From Sphingobium chungbukense (lineage in GTDB: Bacteria > Pseudomonadota > Alphaproteobacteria > Sphingomonadales > Sphingomonadaceae): DNA of 64,000 nucleotides. The translations under genes and the position numbers were made by a program. The notes under the pieces were generated by a model, which saw nothing but the letters and a program-made list of their open reading frames with translations, was not told where the DNA came from and ran no database searches. Every line of letters begins with the position of its first letter. The first letter of the stretch is position 1. Shown piece by piece: positions 1 to 8,478 of this stretch. The stretch lies in assembly GCF_001005725.1 (NCBI RefSeq), contig NZ_LBIC01000006.1:1-64000 (forward strand), written 5' to 3'.

Positions 1-90
1 GATATTCACCCTGCCGTTGAGATGATGGCATTAGGAGACGACCACTTCCACGGCTTTCCCCTTGCACATCGTCGATCCGCGGGGTAATAC

Positions 91-106
91 TGAACCATAT
101 GGTTCA
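91..106. promoter_or_regulatory. Palindromic operator over the arsR start codon
   Basis: TGAACCATATGGTTCA is a perfect 16-bp palindrome. The ATG of the ArsR-family gene lies inside it at 99-101. An autorepressor binding here would block both transcription and ribosome entry. ArsR proteins bind such palindromes as dimers; that this site belongs to this protein is an inference from position. Confidence 0.55.
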
Positions 107-464
107 TCTTCCTTCGGCTCGGCTGGACGCCTCTTTCGCAGCCCTGTCGGATGCCACCCGACGCGGCGTTCTGGAACAGCTTGGGTATGCGGACTCTTCG
201 ATCACGGACCTGGCCACGAAGTTCCACATGACACTCACGGGCATGCAGAAGCATGTCGGCATCCTGGAGCAAACCGGATTCGTGGTCACGGAGAAGATTG
301 GGCGAGTGAGGACGTGCAAGCTCGGCCCGCGGGGGCTGGCCGAAGAGATGGCCTGGATCGAAGAATATCGCCAGCGGTGGGCTTCACGCTTCGACGAGTT
401 GGACAAGCTTGTCGAGGAACTGAAACAGAAGGAGAAGGTCGATGGACGCCAACGGACAGGGTGA
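99..464 (+). CDS. ArsR-family transcriptional regulator
   Basis: This is a 121-residue winged-helix regulator of the ArsR type. The N-terminus carries the family pattern LDASFAALSDATRRGVLEQL, followed by a helix-turn-helix at about residues 25-75 (FHMTLTGMQKHVGILEQTG). No cysteine pair typical of metal sensing is visible, so it probably belongs to the non-metal branch that is paired with AHSA1/SRPBCC proteins. Its end overlaps the next gene by 23 bp, so the two are translationally coupled. The start at 99 is supported by the conserved N-terminus, although the ribosome-binding site is weak. The palindrome over the start suggests autoregulation. The effector is unknown. Confidence 0.85.
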   Translation: MVHLPSARLDASFAALSDATRRGVLEQLGYADSSITDLATKFHMTLTGMQKHVGILEQTGFVVTEKIGRVRTCKLGPRGLAEEMAWIEEYRQRWASRFDELDKLVEELKQKEKVDGRQRTG

Positions 465-969
465 TCCCATCTCTGAGAGGAACCCTATAACGGTAGAACG
501 AAAGTCCGAGCGCGAACTGATCGTCAGACGGACCTTCAACGCCCCACCCAACATCCTGTTCGAGGCCTGGACCAAACCTGAATTGCTCAAACGCTGGTGG
601 GCACCAAAGTCGTTTGGCGTGTCCTTCATTTCCTGCGAGGCCGATGTCCGCACCGGGGGCGCATATCGCTTCATATTTGGGCACGCGGCATCGGAAGAAC
701 CGATGGAATTCTTCGGAAGATATATCGAAGTCTTCCCATATTCCCGTCTCGTCTGGACCAATGATGAAGGCGGCGAAAACGGGGCCGTTACCACGGTGAC
801 CTTTGAAGAAAGGGATGGCCGGACACTGGTCGTCATGCACGATCTCTATCCGTCGAAGGAGGCCTGCGATGAGGCCATAGCTTCCGGCAGCACGAGTGGG
901 TTCGGCGAGACGTTCGCGCAATTGGACGAGCTTCTCGCGATCGGCGATATGGGCGAATCGCAGGCATGA
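442..969 (+). CDS. SRPBCC/AHSA1-family lipid-binding-fold protein
   Basis: This is a 175-residue cytoplasmic protein with the START-like SRPBCC fold of the AHSA1 (activator of Hsp90 ATPase homologue) group. Typical features are RTFNAPPNILFEAWTKPELLKRWW near the N-terminus, GGAYRF in the middle, and a C-terminal helix (GFGETFAQLDELLA) that closes the hydrophobic cavity. It overlaps the ArsR gene by 23 bp. ArsR-AHSA1 pairs are common in proteobacteria and actinobacteria, usually with unknown ligand. No catalytic residues can be assigned. It is more likely a small-molecule binding or stress protein than an Hsp90 partner. Confidence 0.85.
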   Translation: MDANGQGDPISERNPITVERKSERELIVRRTFNAPPNILFEAWTKPELLKRWWAPKSFGVSFISCEADVRTGGAYRFIFGHAASEEPMEFFGRYIEVFPYSRLVWTNDEGGENGAVTTVTFEERDGRTLVVMHDLYPSKEACDEAIASGSTSGFGETFAQLDELLAIGDMGESQA

Positions 970-988
970 TGACTGCGGCGACCGGATT

Positions 989-1573
989 CTACCGGCCTTC
1001 GCGCGACAATATCCGCCTTGCCTCTTCTGTGATCGTATATACCGCCTCCCGTTGAGCACCGCGATTGGGATGGTCGACCCGATAGCCCTGATAGTGCCTT
1101 CTGAGCAGGCCGGCCTTGACAAGATCGGACACCGCCCGGCTTACGCTCGTCCGCCCCGATCGGGTGATCCGGGCTTGCAACTGCGCGTCGATTTCCCGTT
1201 CCAGATCATGAGGATCGGCTGCCTCGCCCGCTTTCGACGTCACTTCGGACCTGACCGCCTCTATAAGTGCCAGACGGCGGCAATCGCGCTTCGCCAGAGG
1301 AGAGAGCGCAGAACATAGCCAATCGCGCACAGCCACCCTCCCCTGGTCGGTTGGGACATGCGGTCCAACTCTTCCATCCGTGCCTGCCTGCCGTGCTATC
1401 AAATCCAGCACCAGAAGCGCGTATCGTGGTCGCCTGCTGATAGCGGAAATCCGATCCACCAACTCCGCCAAGCTGGTCAGTGGCGCCGTGATCCGTGTCG
1501 GCCGCGCGGGTGAACGTGGTTGTGAATGCGCCTGGCAACGCGATTGTTCGAAGAGATCGGCCTGATAGAACAT
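989..1573 (-). CDS. Winged-helix DNA-binding protein of unknown family
   Basis: This 194-residue basic protein has no signal peptide. The C-terminal third reads like a winged helix: TSVSRAVSDLVKAGLLRRHY as the recognition region, then GYRVDHP and EAVYTITEEARRIL as the wing and last helix. The middle is helical and rich in Arg, Asp and Ala. I do not recognise the N-terminal 80 residues. The layout resembles MarR-like regulators or small plasmid or element-borne replication and control proteins. It converges with the SRPBCC gene (19-bp gap). A 7-bp inverted repeat lies exactly over its start codon, and two copies of a GTGTCACTTTACC element lie upstream. Function is not assigned. Confidence 0.55.
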   Translation of the reverse strand: MFYQADLFEQSRCQAHSQPRSPARPTRITAPLTSLAELVDRISAISRRPRYALLVLDLIARQAGTDGRVGPHVPTDQGRVAVRDWLCSALSPLAKRDCRRLALIEAVRSEVTSKAGEAADPHDLEREIDAQLQARITRSGRTSVSRAVSDLVKAGLLRRHYQGYRVDHPNRGAQREAVYTITEEARRILSREGR

Positions 1574-1579
1574 ATCAGG
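1561..1579. promoter_or_regulatory. Inverted repeat over the start codon of the winged-helix gene
   Basis: CCTGATA-GAACA-TATCAGG is a perfect 7-bp inverted repeat with a 5-nt spacer. The ATG of the minus-strand gene (1573-1571) lies inside it. It is a candidate autoregulatory operator, or an RNA hairpin hiding the start. This is inferred from position only. Confidence 0.35.
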
Positions 1580-1738
1580 AATCTAGCATATACTGAGTCG
1601 GTGTGAATCCCTTTCCTTTCCTGCGCAACAGATAAAACCCAAGTGTCACTTTACCAGTGGGCCGCAATCTCAGGCCTAGGCAGATACCCAAATCATGTCG
1701 GAAACCTTCAGGTTGCTGCGACACCTCTCTTCGTTCAA

Positions 1739-1786
1739 CCTCCCGTGTCACTTTACCGTCGTTTCACGGTAAAGTGACACGGGAGG
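1739..1786. repeat. Perfect 21-bp inverted repeat, GTGTCACTTTACC family
   Basis: Positions 1739-1759 and 1766-1786 are exact reverse complements (21 bp each) with a 6-nt spacer (CGTTTC). The core GTGTCACTTTACC occurs a third time at 1643-1655 in direct orientation. No T-run follows either arm, so a transcription terminator is unlikely. A binding site for the upstream winged-helix protein, an element end, or a replication/transfer site are all possible. The stretch 1574-1861 holds nothing else that I can recognise. Confidence 0.7.
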
Positions 1787-1861
1787 CACTTAATCGTCTT
1801 CATGGTCAATCTTCAGCGACGGCCGAACATGCCAGGTCGATCATATCGCAGCGGTCGGGCG

Positions 1862-2350
1862 TCACGCCGCCAGCGGTTCGAACTTCTCAAATTGTTGAGT
1901 GCTCGGACAATCGGCGCAGTCCCCGGCCGGATGAGCACGTTGATGCATCCTCAATTGCCGTGGCAAGGCGTCCAGATCTCCCGGATCGTGAAGATCATCG
2001 ATCGAAATGTCGAAATGGTCCGGAATGAAACTGCATGGCGCGATGCGCCCAGCCTCATCGATGAACAAGAAGGTTTCCGCCACCCGGCAATCGGCGATGG
2101 GGAGCGATCGCCCAGCCACCATATCCGCGATCCGTTCGAAATAACTCGTCCCTCCGACGAGGACCGTGCCGACGCGGTGAAGTTCCGTACGCAGCGGCGG
2201 CACCAGCCTGGTCAGCAGAGCGACATCGTCGGGACGGAGGCGATGGCCAGGGTAGAATTCGGGCCGGTCCCGCCCACCCAATTGATTGAAGAAGCTGTCC
2301 GACAATCCGGAAAAGGCGACCGGGACCACGGAAGAAATCGCACGCTATAT
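1862..2350 (-). pseudogene. Decayed C-terminal fragment of a radical SAM/SPASM-type protein
   Basis: The readable minus-strand frame (about 155-160 residues) looks like the tail of a radical SAM enzyme. It has FLFIDEAGRIAPCSF followed by DCADCPST near the C-terminus, the spacing of cysteines expected for an auxiliary Fe-S cluster. The CxxxCxxC cluster that defines the catalytic half is absent. A TAG stop lies in the frame at about 2345-2347, and only GTG (2329) is available as a start. No matching upstream frame continues into the TonB receptor region. I read it as a remnant left by deletion or rearrangement. A short real protein is possible but less likely. Confidence 0.5.
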
Positions 2351-2442
2351 GCGCATTTTCGGGAATGCGGACAGAAATGCCGAGCCGGTCAAGGTCTGAG
2401 GGCAATCGGCCATCAAGGGCACGAAAAACTGTCGCTGATGCG

Positions 2443-2471
2443 CGGGCCTGCTCAGTAAGGGAGCAGGCCCG
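2443..2471 (-). terminator. Hairpin after the first TonB receptor gene
   Basis: CGGGCCTGCT and AGCAGGCCCG form a 10-bp perfect stem with a 9-nt loop. It starts 10 bp past the stop codon of the TonB receptor gene. No clear T-tract follows on the minus strand, so termination strength is uncertain. Confidence 0.45.
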
Positions 2472-2480
2472 TCGATCAGG

Positions 2481-5444
2481 TCACATACGGACGCGCAGGC
2501 CCACCGACACCATGCGGCCGATCGGGTTCGACACAAAGCCGTTATAGCCCCATGCGCCGCCCAAAATGCCGTTGGTGTTGCCGTTGTAGAAGGGCGGATT
2601 CTTGTCGAAGATGTTCTGGGCGTCGATGTAGACCTGCCACCCCCTGGCGAAGCTGTCGCCCTGGAATTCATATTGCAGATGCAGGTCGAACAGGTCGTTG
2701 GCCTTCACCTTGTCGCCGCCGCCGACCGGATTGCCGATGGAACTGACCGTGATCGGTATGACCGACGTGCTGATCCAGTTGTGGTAGGACCCGGTATGAT
2801 TCCAGAACAGATCGGCTGACAATCCACCCTTTGTCCAACCGAACTGCGCGCGGTTCTTGAACTGGACCGACGGGAAGGTGGTGTTGTAACCGGATGTATT
2901 GAGGATGCTGAAGTCCGTACCGCCACCGAAATTCTGCCGGAACTTCGTGAAATAGGTGAATCCGGTGCCGATGACGAAGCTGCCCAGTTCACCGATGTCG
3001 GAACGGTAACTGAACTGGCCGTCAATACCTTCGACCGTCAGGTTGAGTGCGTTGCGGCTGCTCTGGTCGATCAGGAAATAGACCTGCGGTGGGATCGCGC
3101 CGGAGACTGTCGCGCCATTGGCGATGTTGGCGAATTCATCGATCTGTGCCTGCGAACAGGTTTGCGGACAAATGGTCAGCAGATTGCGCAGCCCCGCCGA
3201 GTTCACGATCGCGCTCGGGCTGGGCGAGGAGACGCCCCCGATGAACTTGTTGTGGAAATAGGTGAAGGCGGCGGTGAAACCAGGCAGGAAGCGCGGTGCA
3301 AGATCGATGCCCGCGGACCAGCTCCGTCCCTTTTGCGGGGTCATGTTGGAAAAGCCGCCGCCAAGCTGCCGGCGCATCCCCTGGATCGCGGGCGTGCCGA
3401 TGGTGCAGGTCGTGCTATTGCACTGGACGCCGGGAATATTCACCACGTCGGGATAATTGGCGATCGGCACGGCGATCTGCGTACCGTTCACGCCCACGCT
3501 GCCCGATGCATAGAGATAACCCTGGGTCGGATCGCCGATGACCGCTGTCGGCGGCGCCACGAAGGCACGGGAATAGTTGCCGCGCAACTTGACGCCTTCC
3601 ACCGGCTCCCAGTTCGCTGCGAACTTCGGATTGGTGGTCGAGCCGACATCGCTGTAGCTGTCGTAGCGGCCCGAGATGCTGAGATCGAAGCTATGGACCA
3701 GCGGTACGCCCATATCCGGAGAGATGACCGGAATATAAAGTTCGGCATAGAGCGACTTCACATCGCGCTTGTAATTATAGACGCGGAAGTTGGAGCCTGT
3801 GGTGGTCGGTCCGGTATTGTTGGAGCCTGTGATCTTCTGCGTCTGTTCATACCAGAGATATTCGCCGCCGACCGCGATCTTGAGCTTGCCTGCGGGAAGA
3901 TTGAACAGCGATCCGTTGAGGTCAAGCTTCATCTGGTTGAACGTGTTGTAGTTCGTATTCTCGCTGTTGTTCCGGTAAAGCGAGCGGATGACGGCTTCCG
4001 AACTGCGGTTGGTGCCGTCGAACGCTCTCCAGACGTCGAGCGCATTGGCCGCTGTCAGAGGCAGGTTGAGGGCGATGACATTCTGGCCTGGAATGTCCGT
4101 CGCCGTGGTGCTGCCGCTGAGCTGCGCGGTGCCGTTCAGCGCCAGCAGGGCGCAGGCCGAGCAGAAGCCGTTGACGGTATTGAGCGCCGAACGGTTCCAG
4201 CCGAAGGCATCGCTGAACGTCAGCGTCCAGTCGTCATTGACATGATATTCGGCAACCGCCGTCGAGTAGATCGAATCCGATTGCGATTCCTGTTCGCCAT
4301 AATTGCCGTCGGGCAGCAGGGCAAGCCAGGTGACCGTCTGCTGGGTAGCGCCGGGCGCTCCGGCGGGAGCCTGATAGAAGGGATTGATCTGTCCACCACG
4401 GCCCGATCCGGGACCGAAGACGGTCGCATTGGTCAGGCCGCCTGGGCCTGAGGCATTATGCGTTTCCTGGCGGTTATAATTCAGCATCGCCGTGACGGTG
4501 AACTTGTCCGAAAAATCGTTCGTGACCTTGATCATCGCATTTGCGCGGAACTGCGACGGCAGCAGATTGGCGTAGACCGAATTATTGCACGGCGCATTGG
4601 CCTGCGTATTGGCGACGGTCGTGGTCGCACTGGGCGACAGGAACACACCGCTCACACCTGGCGCGATGATGGTCGCGGGGCTGCACTGATAGCTGTTCGT
4701 GTTGGTGCCGCCGACCGGACGGTAATCGCCCAGGCTGGAAAAACCGCGGTCCTTGTTCTTCAGTTCCGACTGGTCGGAATAGGAACCGGCGACATAGACG
4801 CCGCCCGTGTCCCACTTCTTGCCCCAGATGAAGTTGAAATTCTTATTGTGATAGCTGTCGGCAAAGCCCGCCTGCACATTCGCCTCGAAACCGTCGAAGG
4901 TCCGCCGGGTGATGAAGTTGACCACACCAGCGACCGCGTCGGAACCGTACACGGACGATGCGCCGTCGGCGAGAACCTCGACCCGCTGGATCGCGCTTAC
5001 CGGGATGATATTGGGGTCGGTCTGGGCGAATTGCGTGCCGCCGCCGGGCAGGCGCAGACCATCGAGGATCACCAGCGTGGTATTGGACGAAGAGCCCGCG
5101 AGGCTGTGGATCTGGGGCGAATAATAGGAATAGGCATTCTCACCCTGCGCTACCGAACCGGCGGTGGAAATGGACGGTACAGTGTTCACGAGCTGCGACA
5201 CGTTGACCGGGGCGGTCTTCTCGATCGTGTCCTGGCCGACGGAAATCAGGTTCGACCCGACCGGCGCGACGCCGCGAATGGCGGAACCGGTGACGACGAT
5301 GTCGGTATCGGTAACGGGTTGCGCGCTGCGCGGCGACGCGATCGTGGGGTTGTCCTGAGCGAGTACCGGCTGGCCGGCCACCATCACGGCGGCGATGGCA
5401 ATAAGCGAACTGTTCAACCTTGCGGGCAGAATATCTCCCAACAT
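2481..5444 (-). CDS. TonB-dependent outer-membrane receptor (catabolic locus)
   Basis: This is a 987-residue outer-membrane receptor. A signal peptide ends near AGQPVLAQ (residues 1-29). A plug domain follows, with DTDIVVTGSAIRG, the NVSQLVNTVPSIS segment and the conserved VEVLADGASSVYGSDAVAGVVNFITRR block at about residues 150-185. A long beta-barrel runs to an aromatic-ended C-terminus (VSVGLRVRM). It should bind the locus substrate or an oligomer of it and import it with TonB/ExbBD energy. It reads in the same direction as the cupin gene upstream but has its own promoter region containing one of the six shared palindromes (5468-5484). The substrate cannot be read from the sequence. Confidence 0.93.
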   Translation of the reverse strand: MLGDILPARLNSSLIAIAAVMVAGQPVLAQDNPTIASPRSAQPVTDTDIVVTGSAIRGVAPVGSNLISVGQDTIEKTAPVNVSQLVNTVPSISTAGSVAQGENAYSYYSPQIHSLAGSSSNTTLVILDGLRLPGGGTQFAQTDPNIIPVSAIQRVEVLADGASSVYGSDAVAGVVNFITRRTFDGFEANVQAGFADSYHNKNFNFIWGKKWDTGGVYVAGSYSDQSELKNKDRGFSSLGDYRPVGGTNTNSYQCSPATIIAPGVSGVFLSPSATTTVANTQANAPCNNSVYANLLPSQFRANAMIKVTNDFSDKFTVTAMLNYNRQETHNASGPGGLTNATVFGPGSGRGGQINPFYQAPAGAPGATQQTVTWLALLPDGNYGEQESQSDSIYSTAVAEYHVNDDWTLTFSDAFGWNRSALNTVNGFCSACALLALNGTAQLSGSTTATDIPGQNVIALNLPLTAANALDVWRAFDGTNRSSEAVIRSLYRNNSENTNYNTFNQMKLDLNGSLFNLPAGKLKIAVGGEYLWYEQTQKITGSNNTGPTTTGSNFRVYNYKRDVKSLYAELYIPVISPDMGVPLVHSFDLSISGRYDSYSDVGSTTNPKFAANWEPVEGVKLRGNYSRAFVAPPTAVIGDPTQGYLYASGSVGVNGTQIAVPIANYPDVVNIPGVQCNSTTCTIGTPAIQGMRRQLGGGFSNMTPQKGRSWSAGIDLAPRFLPGFTAAFTYFHNKFIGGVSSPSPSAIVNSAGLRNLLTICPQTCSQAQIDEFANIANGATVSGAIPPQVYFLIDQSSRNALNLTVEGIDGQFSYRSDIGELGSFVIGTGFTYFTKFRQNFGGGTDFSILNTSGYNTTFPSVQFKNRAQFGWTKGGLSADLFWNHTGSYHNWISTSVIPITVSSIGNPVGGGDKVKANDLFDLHLQYEFQGDSFARGWQVYIDAQNIFDKNPPFYNGNTNGILGGAWGYNGFVSNPIGRMVSVGLRVRM

Positions 5445-5467
5445 CGTTCCTCTCCCTTTATGTAGTG

Positions 5468-5484
5468 ATTATATACTATATGAT
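5468..5484. promoter_or_regulatory. GntR-regulon operator 1 (TonB receptor promoter)
   Basis: ATTATAT-ACT-ATATGAT matches the local consensus ATCATAT-N3-ATATGAT with one change. It lies 24 bp upstream of the TonB receptor start. It is one of six copies in front of all transcription units between 2.5 and 24.8 kb. Confidence 0.65.
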
Positions 5485-5559
5485 TTTTCATTCAATTTAT
5501 GGCATCCCGGAGGCTGAATCTCGCTCCGGGGGTCGGTATGCATTCCGCGGAATGCTGGA

Positions 5560-6510
5560 TCAGTGCGGTTGGAAGCTGTGCAGTCCGCGCGGATAGGGAT
5601 TGATGGCGACCCGCGTGGCCATCTGGCCCGGCTGTCCGCCGAAGCTGGCCCTGTGCCAACGGCCTTGCGCAGCGGTCACCACATCGCCGGGCGACGCCGT
5701 GAAGAAGGGGATACCCTCTATCTGATAATCAATCTTGCCTTCCATGACGAACCAGAATTCGTCATAGCCGAAATGGAAATGGCCTAGATCGCTCGCGGGC
5801 GGCGTCTTCGTCGCAGGCCCCCGGATATTGTTCACGAACATATGATCGCCGGCGATGAACGCACCGGCCCGCTCCCCGCCGTTCACCACATCCTTGTAAT
5901 AGTCGAGATAAGGGCGATCGGCCGGGCCATAACGGCCGTCCCCGCCCATCAGGGCAGCCTTCACATAGGTGAAGCCCGGTACATCCCTGGGTTTGTCCGG
6001 CGTCGTCGCGGTGAGATAGAGCGGCACGTCGCCAGCGCCATGTACCTCCAGCCACAGCGCCGGTTCATCCCCCACACTCTCCAGCGTGAAGGGTAACCGA
6101 TAGGGGATATGGACCTCCCCCCCCTTGACCGCGACGAACGGCTCCTGCCCCTTGATGCTCACGCGAAGCTGCCCGCCCCATATGATCAGTGCCGTGGCAT
6201 TGTCGGCGTACATCAACGGTTCGGTTCGTTGGCCGGCCGCCATCTGGTGCCAGTCGGCCTCCAGATTATGGTTGCGGACAATCGGATGTATCCAGCTTTT
6301 CTGGCCTTTGTGCGCCGCAAGAATGTCGGCGAGTTTCCACCAGGAACGGTTCGGCGCCTCGTAAGCACGCGGCGGCGTCCGCTTGGGCGACCAGGCGCTT
6401 TCCATGGGAAGACGGGCCGGCGGCCCGGGGAGCGACGCCGTCTGCGCAGCGGCGCCCCATATGAGCAAAGCAGGCGAACACAGACAGAATGCGGCCTTGA
6501 TGAGCACCAT
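5560..6510 (-). CDS. Secreted bicupin protein
   Basis: The 316-residue product starts at the ATG at 6510, which has a good ribosome-binding site (GGGGAGG). A longer in-frame reading would run through the operator. A signal peptide (VLIKAAFCLCSPALLIWGAAAQ) predicts export. Two cupin modules follow: an N-terminal one around residues 85-150 (GGEVHIPYRLPF) and a C-terminal one around 215-300, with HFHFGYDEFWFVMEGKI and PGDVVTAAQGRWHRASF. The second module keeps the His-x-His, Glu and distal His pattern of a metal-binding cupin. The fold fits a dioxygenase, isomerase or lyase acting on the locus substrate, but the reaction is not known. Confidence 0.8.
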   Translation of the reverse strand: MVLIKAAFCLCSPALLIWGAAAQTASLPGPPARLPMESAWSPKRTPPRAYEAPNRSWWKLADILAAHKGQKSWIHPIVRNHNLEADWHQMAAGQRTEPLMYADNATALIIWGGQLRVSIKGQEPFVAVKGGEVHIPYRLPFTLESVGDEPALWLEVHGAGDVPLYLTATTPDKPRDVPGFTYVKAALMGGDGRYGPADRPYLDYYKDVVNGGERAGAFIAGDHMFVNNIRGPATKTPPASDLGHFHFGYDEFWFVMEGKIDYQIEGIPFFTASPGDVVTAAQGRWHRASFGGQPGQMATRVAINPYPRGLHSFQPH

Positions 6511-6549
6511 CAATCCTCCCCTCGAGCAGACTTTTGTGTCTTGTAATTT

Positions 6550-6566
6550 ATCATATAGGATATGAT
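6550..6566. promoter_or_regulatory. GntR-regulon operator 2 (bicupin / small secreted protein)
   Basis: ATCATAT-AGG-ATATGAT is a perfect 7+7 palindrome. It lies between the divergent starts at 6510 and 6614 and can control both genes. Confidence 0.7.
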
Positions 6567-6613
6567 ATGAGAGCATTAGTCAAACAAATTATGACGAGAA
6601 AAAGGAGAAGGGC

Positions 6614-7075
6614 GTGAAAAGCATATGGAAACTGGCCGTGACCGGCACGATCGCGTTGTTTCCACATCATGTCGCTCATGCCCAGGATGACCGGTGCGCA
6701 CGCATAGACGAACCCTCCGCGCGCCTCGCCTGTTATGACAGGCAGTCGGGGCGCACCGCACCGGACAGTCGACCGATTCCCCTTCCCGCCCCTGCGAGTG
6801 CCGCGTCGGCGGTTACGATCGATGGCTATCAGGATCACCACGACGCTCTCAAAAGCCGCACCGATTTCGACAGCCGGTTGAAGACGGCGATCCTTCTGCG
6901 TCACGGCTATTACCGGTTGGAGCTGGAGGATGGCACCGCCTACAACACGACAACGGTGGGGCCGCCGCCATCGGTGGGCGCTGAGATTCACGTCCGCCGC
7001 ACCCCTTTCGGCACCACCTTCTTCGACCTTGAGGGGCGCAAGCCCCTGACCGTCAGGCTGTCGCGCCGCCAATAG
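6614..7075 (+). CDS. Small secreted protein of unknown function
   Basis: This 153-residue protein has a clear signal peptide (MKSIWKLAVTGTIALF...HVAHAQ). The mature N-terminus DDRCARIDEPSARLACYDR holds two cysteines in a pattern seen in many short periplasmic proteins and probably forms a disulphide. The rest is predicted beta-rich (YYRLELEDGTAYN). I do not recognise the family. It is divergent from the secreted bicupin across a shared operator, so it belongs to the catabolic regulon. It ends 22 bp past the stop codon of the convergent MFS gene, so the two 3' ends overlap. Confidence 0.65.
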   Translation: MKSIWKLAVTGTIALFPHHVAHAQDDRCARIDEPSARLACYDRQSGRTAPDSRPIPLPAPASAASAVTIDGYQDHHDALKSRTDFDSRLKTAILLRHGYYRLELEDGTAYNTTTVGPPPSVGAEIHVRRTPFGTTFFDLEGRKPLTVRLSRRQ

Positions 7076-8372
7076 GCGTCATGCCGCCCTCGTCCACCGA
7101 CTGTTCAAGCAGCCGGTTCGGATCGACCACCATCCAGGCGAGCACCCCCGTCAACACCACCGCCGCACCAGCGATGAAAGCGGCGGTCCAGCCGAATTGC
7201 GCGGCGATCATCGGCGTCAACGTGGAGGTCAGCGCCCCGCCGATCTGGCAGCCCATGTTCATGAAGCCGGACACGACGCCGCTATGCGGGCCGGCAATGT
7301 CAGCCGTTACCGACCAGAAGGAGCTTTGCGAGAGGTAGATCGCGCCCGCGCCCCCAGCCAGGATCAGCACGGCGAGCGGCGCATTGTCGACCATCGATCC
7401 GCTGGCCAGAAACAGGCCGGTGAGGATGAAGGACAGGATGCCAAGGCCGGAACGGCCCCAGTAGAGGCCGTAACGCGCGGACACCCGGTCGTTGATGACG
7501 CCGCCGAGGAGACAGCCGAAGGTCATGCACAGAAAAGGCAGCATGGAGAAGACGGCGCTCGATTTGACATCAAGCTGCCGCGCTTCGGCAAGATAGATGA
7601 AGAACCAGCTGAAGAAGATCCAGATCACATAGCCGAACGCGAAATAGCTGATGAACAGACCCCAGACGTTGCGGCTGGAAAATATGGTGCTCCATGGGAT
7701 AGGCCCGGCGGAAACCGCCTTGGCCGACGGCAGGCCCGCCTCGATATGCGCCAGTTCTGCGGCGTTTACGGAGGGATGCTCCTGCGGCCGGTCCCGAGCC
7801 AGCAAGTACCAGATGGCGGCGGCGGCAAGGCCCACGGCTGCGCAGACATAGAAGGATGCGCGCCAGCCGCCCCACAGGATGATGGCGGTGATCAGCGGCG
7901 GCGTGATGCCGGAACCCGCACCCACGCCCGCGAATATCCATCCATTCGCCTTCCCCCTTTCCTGGGCGGGAATCCAGCGCGACAGGAATTGGTTGCCGCA
8001 TGGATAGACGACCGATTCGCCAATGCCGAGCGCGAAGCGGGTCAGTGCCAGCAGCAGCAGCGCGCTGCGGCCCTCCGGATGGATGATCGCCGTCGCCGCG
8101 GTGAACAGGCCCCACCAGAGCAACGCACCGGTCAGGACGATGCGAGGACCATAGCGCGCCGCAAGCCAGCCCGCCGGCACCTGGAACAAGGCATAGCCGA
8201 TCAGGAAGGCGCTGAAGACCCAGCCCAGCTCGATCTGGTCGATGCCGTATTCCTTCCGCATCTCGACACCCGCGACCGAAATGTTCGTGCGATCGAGAAA
8301 GGCGATGGCGCTGATGATGAACAACAGAAAGATCAGGCCCAGCCTGACCCTGGAACGTGCGGTCCCCTTCAT
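7053..8372 (-). CDS. MFS transporter, anion:cation symporter type
   Basis: The 439-residue, 12-helix carrier starts at the ATG at 8372, preceded by GGAGGG. A longer frame to 8846 has no support. Features are the N-terminal helix with FLDRTNISVAG, the loop 2-3 motif (GWLAARYGPRIVLTG) and a central charged loop (PQEHPSVNAAELAHIEAGLP) typical of the ACS family, which imports organic anions such as sugar acids and aromatic carboxylates. It shares a divergent promoter and operator (8401-8417) with the second cupin gene. It probably carries the product of periplasmic oxidation into the cytoplasm. Confidence 0.88.
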   Translation of the reverse strand: MKGTARSRVRLGLIFLLFIISAIAFLDRTNISVAGVEMRKEYGIDQIELGWVFSAFLIGYALFQVPAGWLAARYGPRIVLTGALLWWGLFTAATAIIHPEGRSALLLLALTRFALGIGESVVYPCGNQFLSRWIPAQERGKANGWIFAGVGAGSGITPPLITAIILWGGWRASFYVCAAVGLAAAAIWYLLARDRPQEHPSVNAAELAHIEAGLPSAKAVSAGPIPWSTIFSSRNVWGLFISYFAFGYVIWIFFSWFFIYLAEARQLDVKSSAVFSMLPFLCMTFGCLLGGVINDRVSARYGLYWGRSGLGILSFILTGLFLASGSMVDNAPLAVLILAGGAGAIYLSQSSFWSVTADIAGPHSGVVSGFMNMGCQIGGALTSTLTPMIAAQFGWTAAFIAGAAVVLTGVLAWMVVDPNRLLEQSVDEGGMTPIGGATA

Positions 8373-8400
8373 GACATCCCTCCGCTTTGGTGATCCACCA

Positions 8401-8417
8401 ACAATATAGTATATGAT
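8401..8417. promoter_or_regulatory. GntR-regulon operator 3 (MFS carrier / bicupin-lactonase operon)
   Basis: ACAATAT-AGT-ATATGAT is a variant of the six-copy palindrome; the right arm is exact. It lies between the divergent genes starting at 8372 and 8479. Confidence 0.6.
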
Positions 8418-8478
8418 TCTTGATGGGATGGATGTATGTGCGCATAAACAGACAAGAGCAAGCGTCGGAGAGGATGGG

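Noticed and set aside
3162-5465. Long plus-strand frames opposite the first TonB receptor
   Set aside because: They have no motifs, no ribosome-binding site and shadow composition; the receptor on the minus strand is certain.
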